Shown one piece after another: positions 57,240-64,000 of a DNA stretch of 64,000 bases (its first letter is position 1; every line of letters begins with the position of its first letter). The DNA comes from Blastomussa wellsi. Its lineage: Eukaryota > Cnidaria > Anthozoa > Scleractinia > Plerogyridae. Position numbers and translations under genes: made by a program. Under the pieces are notes generated by a model. It was not told where the DNA came from. It ran no database searches and saw nothing but the letters and a program-made list of their open reading frames with translations. The DNA lies in contig OX393573.1 of the NCBI GenBank assembly GCA_947652115.1, positions 12,871,862 to 12,935,861 of the forward strand, written 5' to 3'.

Positions 57240-58080
57240 GTGACATATGGCTCATTGTCTGTATCCGATGCCGGTTGGTGAGTTGTGGGTCTCAGCACAT
57301 GTTCAGGGTTCAGCACATGTTGTGATTCTGCCTCATCATTACGTTCGCAGCCTTCGGAAAGGGTTGCAGAGGCCTCTGGTCCCTCGTCATCCGCTCTGGG
57401 TTTCTCCTTTGAACACTGGAGTGTTTTTGTCTTTCATAATTGGCGCCTATTCCTGCGATACTCGTGTCCATCTCTGGTTCGCACATTTTAAGAACTCGGG
57501 GTTCTCCGTTGACTCAAAACCGTGGGAGGTTTCCAGTTCCCGGCCTTTGTTTGAATATGAACTTCCTCAGTTACTGGAAATTCTTCCCCAGGTTTCTCGC
57601 GAACAGTTACATGGTATTTCTGAAGGCGTAACATCATTCTTTGTAGCCGTGCTGGGACGGTAGATAGAGGTTTTCTCATAATTGCCTCTAGTGGTTTATC
57701 TGTGGTGATTTCAACATGTCTACCGTAAATGTATTCATGGAAGCGTTCTGTGCCAAAAGCTATTGCATACATCTCTTTCTCTATTTGCGCATAGTCCTAC
57801 TCTGTGAGACTTAAAATCTTTGACGCGTAGGCAACAGGCTTCTCTTCTTGCATCAGAACGGCACCTGGACCGTTTTTGGATGCGTCAACTTCAAGTGTCA
57901 TTTCTATGTTTACATCATGGTAAGCTAGAGTTCCAGCAGAAGTGATCAGGAGCTTCGTGTTGTCGAAAGCGGATTGCTGCGCACAATCTCATATAAACTC
58001 TGAGTTCTTCTTGGGAAGGCTTCTCATGGGTGCAGTCATTTCTGGCAGATTTGGCGTGAAATATTATGTCACAGAGCTAC
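57240..58080 (-). pseudogene. Ty3/gypsy-like pol fragment, decayed
   Basis: Minus strand from 58080: FDNTKLLITSAGTLAYHDVN, VDASKNGPGAVLMQEEKPVA, YASKIL, then QIEKEMYAIAFGTERFHEYI, YGRHVEITTD, and RLQRMMLRLQKYHVTVREKP. This runs from the end of the reverse transcriptase into RNase H. In-frame stops occur (after SEFI and SLTE), and the sequence then jumps towards a different, C-terminal-looking stretch, so part of the element (integrase) is missing. No LTR identified. The plus-strand ORFs here are shadows. Confidence 0.85.
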
Positions 58081-58154
58081 CATCTATTTCAATGTATCAT
58101 CTTACAACATTTGCAAGAAATACAAAAGCAGCATTTTCCTGCTAGCAGAGGCTC

Positions 58155-58651
58155 TTTTCCTGGTGTTCGCTGACGATAGAAAAGAGACCTCTGCCATTTG
58201 TCGAAAATGGCTATATTGAGCATGCTCCGCAGCTTAGCGACCGAGCCATCACGTGATGTTCCTGATATGTGACGGAAATAAAACCTTTCACTTAAGTTTA
58301 TCGTCGTTGTCGAACAGCTCCTGCTCCATTTTAAGACTCATACTTTTTTTACCTTTCCATCGTCGAGGTTATCCAAAACGGAAGAAAGCAAACTTTGTAA
58401 CTTTTTACAATTGAACTCTTTCGGGCACGCCAACGACCACGCCATTTTTACAATGTGGGCTCAATAAATGACAGCGGAATTAACGTAAAGAAGTGCGCGA
58501 GACGCAACGGGCTCAAGTTGTCATCAGTGAACAACGCAAGCAGCATGCGTTTTAAATAGGGCCATCCAAGACTGTGGACGGCGGTTAAATCAAAGCCATT
58601 TTCGACCCATAACAGAGGTCTCTTTTTTCCCTTCAGCGACACCAGGGAAAA
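58155..58651. mobile_element. TIR element, 497 bases, TIR about 60 bases
   Basis: TTTTCCTGGTGTTCGCTGAC at the left against the inverse of TTTTCCCTGGTGTCGCTGA at the right. Pairing continues through AAAGAGACCTCTG and GTCGAAAATGGCT. No transposase. Confidence 0.8.
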
Positions 58652-58887
58652 TTATCATGTTATAAACCAACAAACAAAGTATCGTGTTACCGTATTTAGT
58701 GTAATTTGTAGAATGCACTATTTGTAATGGTTTGATGAGGGTTTTCTGATAACCCACAAATCCGCCAAATCGCCAAAGCTATGGTCTAAATGAAATGGGT
58801 AGGGGTGGGCAGAAACTGACGGTGTGTATCAGGTAAAACTCGTGGTAAATCTAGTTACCTCTGTTTTACATCAGAAAGTTATACAGC

Positions 58888-59953
58888 ATGTTGCCCTATT
58901 TCTGGACACTTTTTGCATAAATCGTAATATCTTACCTCAAAACAACACAAACAAGCTGAAATTCAGCCACAAGTTAGCTTCCACGTCTGGTAAGTAGGTC
59001 GTAAAGTTTCATTGCCTGAAGCTCTTTGGATTCTTCGTAATTTTGGAAAGAGTTCTTCGAGTTGGATGCCCTATTTCAGGACAGTTTGCCCTATTTCCGG
59101 ACGATCGTCACGAGATAAATCCCGCTGTTTTTTGGAACATTCTTCTCCCTCGTGGCAAAATATATCTTACAAAAGTTGAATAAAGAAACATTCATTTAAA
59201 ATATTACTTTTTGTCCGAAATTGAAAGCTTTTTCTTTCGATTATTTAGCAAAGAAGTCAGCAATGTTTTGAAACCACTTAAGCCGACATATTTGATTTGT
59301 ATCACGGCAAGACGAGGAAGACTGGCGACTGACTTATCCGATACTGGACTGGACTTGGAAAACAACACGCAAGTATTGTTTGCGTTATGTGTCCGGAAAT
59401 GGGAACACCTCACCAAAAATCCAAACAAACTCTTTTGTAGTCAAGTTCGAAGATACGAAACTGAAAGCAGAAAATTCTTATATGCTGACAAACCTAGTCC
59501 TTCAAGATTTACTTATGCCCAAAAATAAGTTTAATCTGTATCGCATTTTGCGAGAACAGACCTCATAACTGTAAATAGGTAATTCGACGCGCGCTAAAAA
59601 TCACATAGAAAAAAATTTGACCTACCTCGACTGAAAACTTGAATGTCCTCGCCTAAACGGAGAGTGGCTTGGCCGGGAATGCATCAAACGAAAGCTGACT
59701 AGTCGATAAGTTTTCGGAACATTGTAAAAATAGATGTGTTATTAGCATAAGTTACGTAAGTCACGTCCTCTAGGGACCCGTTTCCGCCAGTATTTGGTCT
59801 TATTAAATATTCTGTTAGCTCTCGCTTTTAGTTGTTATCATGTAGAGTTTGAGAGTAAAACTGTTCCGTTTTACTTGGTTGTCCTTCTATCGGATTTGTT
59901 TTATTGTTTCAACGAAATACGGAAGTAGGGGTGTCCGGGAAATAGGGCAACAT
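58888..59953. mobile_element. TIR element, about 1066 bases
   Basis: ATGTTGCCCTATTTCTGGAC at the left, GTCCGGGAAATAGGGCAACA at the right. The motif TGCCCTATTTC also appears twice near 59068-59098, so the left end is reiterated. The only ORF (59211-59528 plus, 105 codons) is unrecognised. Confidence 0.75.
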
Positions 59954-60173
59954 ACGGTATCGTGTTACCATTGTGAAGGAAAGGCTAAAAGTATCGTGTT
60001 TGGTGTTTCGACACATATTATCAAAGGTCAGTCCCATGGCCATCAGCACTATCCTTTGAGTCTCTGAGTTTAAGAAAAAGGTTAAGTATCAAGTTTGATG
60101 GGTTTTCTCCGGTTTTCCTCTCTTCACAAAAACCAACACTTCTAAATTCCAGCTATCAATCCATGGTTGTATC
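59954..60173. other. Short spacer
   Basis: No feature seen. Confidence 0.4.
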
Positions 60174-60797
60174 TTAAGACGGAATCCGCCAGGACTTCGA
60201 GTATTTATTGGACAAAATTATGTACCAAAATTATTTACACCTTGTTGCAAGCTTTTGTATTACTGCATCAAATATCTTATCAAAAGAAATCTTTTCTAAC
60301 AACACCAAACATCGAAAACAAATTTCGAAGTTCCCCTGAATTCCACTGAATCACTTAAAAGATGTGAGGTTTTGCCCATAGCTTGCGAACTTTGAAATTC
60401 ATTTTCTCAGACTCTGACAAGAAATTGTTGTACCAAAATTATTTACATCTTATTGCAAACTTTTGTGTTACTGCTTCAAATATCTTATCAAAAGAAATCT
60501 TTTCTAACAACACCAAACATCGAAAACAAATTTCGAAGTTCCACTGAATTCCACTAATTATCGCTTAAAGACGATTTTACAAAATGGCTACACGTAAGAT
60601 TTTGCCTATAGCTTGTGATCTTTAAAATTCATTTTCTGATAAGAAATTGTTGTCGGTGTTATCACGGATAATTACTTACATCTTTACCTTTTATTAAGGG
60701 TAGAAAATAACGCAATATGATTTCAATTATTCTGGTACTCGATTTTTGTCCAACTTAAATATATATTACTCGACTTCCTGATGGATTCCGTCTTTAA
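60174..60797. mobile_element. TTAA-flanked non-autonomous element, copy 2
   Basis: TTAA at 60174, then GACGGAATCCGCCAGGACTT. Right end the inverse of AGACGGAATCCATCAG, then TTAA at 60794-60797. Same orientation and interior (CAAAATTATGTACCAAAATT, TATTTACACC) as 11412-11965, with one extra internal unit. Confidence 0.75.
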
Positions 60798-61097
60798 AAG
60801 TATTCCTAATGCTCAGAAGAAAGCATGCGGGTTCAAACCTCGTTGTTTTTGAAGTTTGGTCTTCAAACTGTGCCCATGTGCCCATTAATTGGAGCAAGTG
60901 GACCGTTTGAAGCCAATTTTGGCTTCCTTTCGTAGAGCAGTCGAGTGTATCGATCGTTGCAAGTGCCCACCCTTGTAAAATTTTAGGTAAGAGTAACCGC
61001 GGCTCAGTAGAATTTAACAGCAATCGGTTTTAACGGCCGGGGTTTAAACGTTTTAGAAGATCCAAGAAACATTACATACTCAACATATGAAGTGTTG

Positions 61098-61103
61098 TTT
61101 ATT
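61098..61103 (-). promoter_or_regulatory. Polyadenylation signal of gene C
   Basis: AATAAA on the minus strand, 46 bases after the stop of the PHR-domain exon. Confidence 0.6.
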
Positions 61104-61148
61104 AAATTTTTTAATATCGTAGTAAGCCAGGGTTGCATATTTTACTTA

Positions 61149-61615
61149 TTAACATTTTTGTGCTTGGAAAATCAGCGCTGGTATTTGTCCGACAGACACT
61201 CCAGATCCATTATCACTTTTTGATGACGCTTTAAAGTTAACTGTAAAGCCAGAACATGAACCATTTGACGTACCATCAGCGAGAGCTAATGATGTTTTAC
61301 GTGTGGTTACTTTGGCTGCTGCAGTGTACACAACACCTGAACTAATAGAAATCTCTTGTGAAAAAAGCACCTCAAACGTTTGGTCAGACGATTTTGTGAA
61401 GTAAGTTCCATTTTTTTCCGCGATCATAGAGCTTCCACGATACAAGCGAATGGTGACCCGAAAGGTTGCTGAGCCGCTACTAACGCCCCACAGTCGGTAT
61501 CCCTTGAGGTTGACGATACCATTAGTTTGAAAACTGATTGAATCAACACTTCCCCAGTATTGCCAGTGATAACGATCCGGACTTTTGGATCGGCTGCGCC
61601 AGCAATTACAGGTAG
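61149..61615 (-). CDS. Gene C: PHR-domain protein, last exon (partial)
   Basis: Exon 61615-61149, acceptor TCTTTTAAG|CTACC (phase 1), 154 residues then TAA. Encodes CNCWRSRSKSPDRYHWQYWG, a DSISF strand, VNLKGYRLWG, TFRVTIRLYRG, then TFEVLFSQEISISSG, VYTAAAKVT and near the end SGVSVGQIP and ALIFQ. This is the order and spacing of the PHR domain (first seen in PAM, Highwire and RPM-1; also at the C-terminus of BTB proteins such as BTBD1/2/3/6), where it closes with GQIP. PHR domains bind partners in ubiquitin-ligase complexes. No BTB, RING or other partner domain is visible upstream to 64,000, so the 5' exons are outside the window or not recognised. A retrocopy is unlikely because of the splice acceptor, but cannot be excluded. 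Confidence 0.75.
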
Positions 61616-62717
61616 CTTAAAAGAGCAACATAGCCAAAACTCAATGAAATATTAGGGTTTTTTTTTTTTTTTTCATTTTAAGCACATTTTCAGAACTTGG
61701 CAATTCACAAATTAAAGCACAGGCCACAAAGGCAGAAACACAAATGGATATATACCTGTCTTTATTTCTCTGTGGTTATCACATAGCTGGTAATGAATGC
61801 GCTAATTGTTTTCGCTTATGTAACGTTAAAAGCAACAAAACTAAATAAAACATCATCCGTATTCTTTTTGGATAGAAAAAAGCATCAATTTTTGGTAGTC
61901 TTTCTTTACTTAACATGCATTTTCATGTGTGTGGCCCGAATGCCGTGAGTCCGAGTCCCACCAGAGCCACTCAAATTTTCATTTATTTGATTTGCTTGAG
62001 GATGGGTCAAAACTAGAATCGAAGCACTGCCACCCTGTTTGTTTTTTTTTCGTACATGAAATTGCCTGTTGCTCATATCTGTTGCAGGAATGTCCTGTAG
62101 CATTGACATCAAATGGGATTCAGGTACTGAATATTTTTCAGTGGTGGGGGCTGTTCAGGTTAGCCATCATCATTTATTGTGATTCATGTCTTTAACATTT
62201 TTTAACTCAAAGCATATATATCGTATTGAGCTCAAATTAAAGGGAAAAGCATTATCTCCGAACGAAGTCAATGACCGAATTTAACTGACGACATCTGTGG
62301 CCGCGAAGAGTATTTTCTTGCGGATGTCCGTTGCTTTGCAATCAGCTTTAGGTCTCTTGGGGGACATTTTTGCTGCACTTTCATATTTCTAAGACCTGGG
62401 GACTTTAACAAGAGTTTTCAGTATTTGAGACTATATGACATATTTCCCAATCCCATTTTTCAAGTGTCAGGGGCCAAATTTCATTTTCCCCACGCGTACA
62501 AATAAGGAAATCGCAGCTCCCATTTTACCTCTTAACGGCGCTCATCAATAGAGATATGGACTCACCCCTGGGACTCACCTACAACGGAGGACAGACGTAG
62601 GTAGGCCACTTTTTAAAGTGAACTTTTCAAAACATATTTTTTGTACTGATTACTTTCCTCGCAAAAAGATGGTTTTCAATGTAAACCTTTTTTATTTGTC
62701 CCTCCAAGCCGCAATGT
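61616..62717. other. Upstream of the gene C exon, no further exon seen
   Basis: Poly-T run at 61655-61672. At 61932-61975 a stretch GTGAGTCCGAGTCCCACCAG could be the B-box half of a tRNA-derived SINE. No exon that I can join to the PHR exon. Confidence 0.4.
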
Positions 62718-62792
62718 GGAAAAAACATATATGCATCCTTATCTTGCTTTGTGAGATGGTCAGTTCTCAACATTGCTAGGGGGAAGGGGACT
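62718..62792. repeat. Repeat fragment shared with 34318-34386
   Basis: AAACATATATGC, GAGATGGTCAGTTCTCAACATTG... followed by AGGGGGAAGGGG, in the same order as at 34318. Family unknown. Confidence 0.45.
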
Positions 62793-63257
62793 AGCAACAA
62801 ACAAAAGTGCTATCAAAACTTTGCTTTCAGATACAGTAATAGCCCGCGTATAAGAACCTGGGTTTTAAGAACCTGTTAGGCTAAAATTTTCATTTTAAGC
62901 CCCCGCCACATAAGAACCTATTTAGGCTAAAATTTTAAGTTAGGTTGTTATCAGTGGGGTTGCTGTAAAAGTGTACAGTAACTTGACATAACTTCTTTTT
63001 CCTTTTAAGCTTAAGTACCATGTTGTATGTCCATTGTGTTTGCCATTCAAATAATTCCCCAAATATTTGCAAGTACTGTACTCTACTGACAGTATCAAAG
63101 AAAGCTTTTTGACCATCTCCAACTCTGTGAGAATCACAAAATATTAAATGTAAATTATCAAATATTGTTATGTTTTGTTAAGGACATATACTGTACCTGC
63201 AATGAACTACCTATAGGCATTGCTCTATGGTTCAAATAAATGATTTATACGGCACTC
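62793..63257. other. Unassigned sequence
   Basis: AATTTTAAGTTAGG and AAGAACCT words recur at 62850-62945 (GAACCTGGGTTTTAAGAACC), a minor repeat. No gene. Confidence 0.4.
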
Positions 63258-63365
63258 TACAGGGTCCGAAATTAACTTTTTTATGCAGGCGCCAAGTGGC
63301 GACTGAACATTTTTTTTCAGTCGCCAAATGAAAAAATCTGGTCGCCAAAAAGTGGTTGGTAAAAT
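63258..63365. repeat. Diverged end of the 17253-17705 element family
   Basis: CAGGGTCCGAAATTAACTTT and the following GTCGCCA and TGGCGAC words match the left end and interior of the 17253 element. No right end before 64,000. Confidence 0.6.
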
Positions 63366-64000
63366 TTTTGTCTCGCCGAAAAATACGAAAACATCGAGTT
63401 CTGAAAAAAGATTCTTTAAGACTCGCATGTACATGTATAAAGGCATTAAAATATCATGTACCTTACATTTCAGTTGAAAAGGAGTTTTCGTTGAATAGAT
63501 AGCTCTCTTAGTTTGAAGACTGACCAGTAGTACGAAGCCTTCAAGAAGCCACGCACAACAAATGCATTCTCGTCCCCAGAGCCACTTGTCCCTCTTAGCC
63601 GGCTGGGCCTGTGCACGAGGAACAAGTAGTCCTGGGGACACACGATTTGATTCGCTGAAATCAAACAAAAAGAGTCCAATCACATCAGCTGTTTTAAACG
63701 TGCTAACGATAAAGGATTTTAAAATATGGCGTCCGCTAAATACGTGTTTTACAACGGTTGTTGAAGTTCATCTAACAGGAATCTTACCTTTACTTTTAAT
63801 CATAATTACTTTCTGTAGAGATTAAAAACTTTGACAAGACAAGGGGTAAATTTCTTGCTGAAATCAAACGCGAAATTTTTCGATTTTGGCCGCGTGACAA
63901 TAATAAATCGCATGACTAAAATAACAGCTAAGGAAATGCAATATACCATAGCTAGTTTTTAATAAAATATGACAGTATTAAAGTTTCAAATATTATCTCA
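63366..64000. other. Unassigned sequence at the window end
   Basis: A 152-codon minus ORF (63683-63225) spans the repeat end and has no recognisable domain. No gene supported. Confidence 0.35.

Noticed and set aside
57247..57663. 138-codon plus-strand ORF
   Set aside because: Antisense to the Ty3/gypsy pol fragment, which explains its open frame.
1..64000. CRISPR arrays, operons, bacterial promoters or rRNA genes
   Set aside because: None seen; the sequence is eukaryotic with spliced genes.

Overview
The window looks like nuclear DNA of an anthozoan cnidarian, most likely a stony coral or close relative. It is AT-rich, its genes are split by GT-AG introns, it is full of fold-back (MITE-like) elements, it carries fragments of Penelope-like, Ty3/gypsy and non-LTR retroelements, and its one large gene encodes a secreted protein combining H-type lectin, Kazal, C-type lectin, EGF and D8C domains. 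The assignment is inferred from gene and repeat content; no species marker was seen.

Layout. Positions 1-359 are a TTAGGG-containing minisatellite with a higher-order pattern. Positions 360 to about 26,000 hold no recognisable protein-coding gene. They contain terminal-inverted-repeat (TIR) elements, long perfect-looking hairpins, a SINE, non-LTR 3' ends on both strands, and unassigned AT-rich sequence.

Positions 26,181-54,435, all on the minus strand, hold the main content. Gene A (54,435 to 36,255) can be modelled as 17 exons that stay in frame and give a 1,047-residue secreted protein: signal peptide, three H-type lectin domains, Kazal domain, three more H-type lectin domains, long-form C-type lectin domain, three calcium-binding-type EGF domains and a C-terminal D8C domain (the eight-cysteine domain of uromodulin, GP2 and OIT3). 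Exons 8-12 repeat the size and phase pattern of exons 2-6, so the lectin half arose by block duplication. Gene B (about 31,082 to 26,181) lies just downstream on the same strand and encodes PAN/Apple-like, EGF, cbEGF and D8C domains. Its cbEGF and D8C exons are close copies of the last two exons of gene A. Gene B is either a tandem relative or an alternative 3' end of gene A; all the relevant splice phases are compatible with both.

Positions 54,436-64,000 contain a non-LTR 3' end (+), a decayed Ty3/gypsy pol fragment (-), several TIR elements, and the last exon of gene C (61,615 to 61,149, minus strand), which encodes a PHR-type domain and is followed by a polyadenylation signal. The 5' part of gene C was not found.

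Functionally, genes A and B look like extracellular glycan-binding or matrix proteins. A role in microbe or symbiont recognition or in mucus is plausible for a cnidarian but is inference. The rest is a record of mobile-element activity, including nested insertions and two families with visible target-site duplications.
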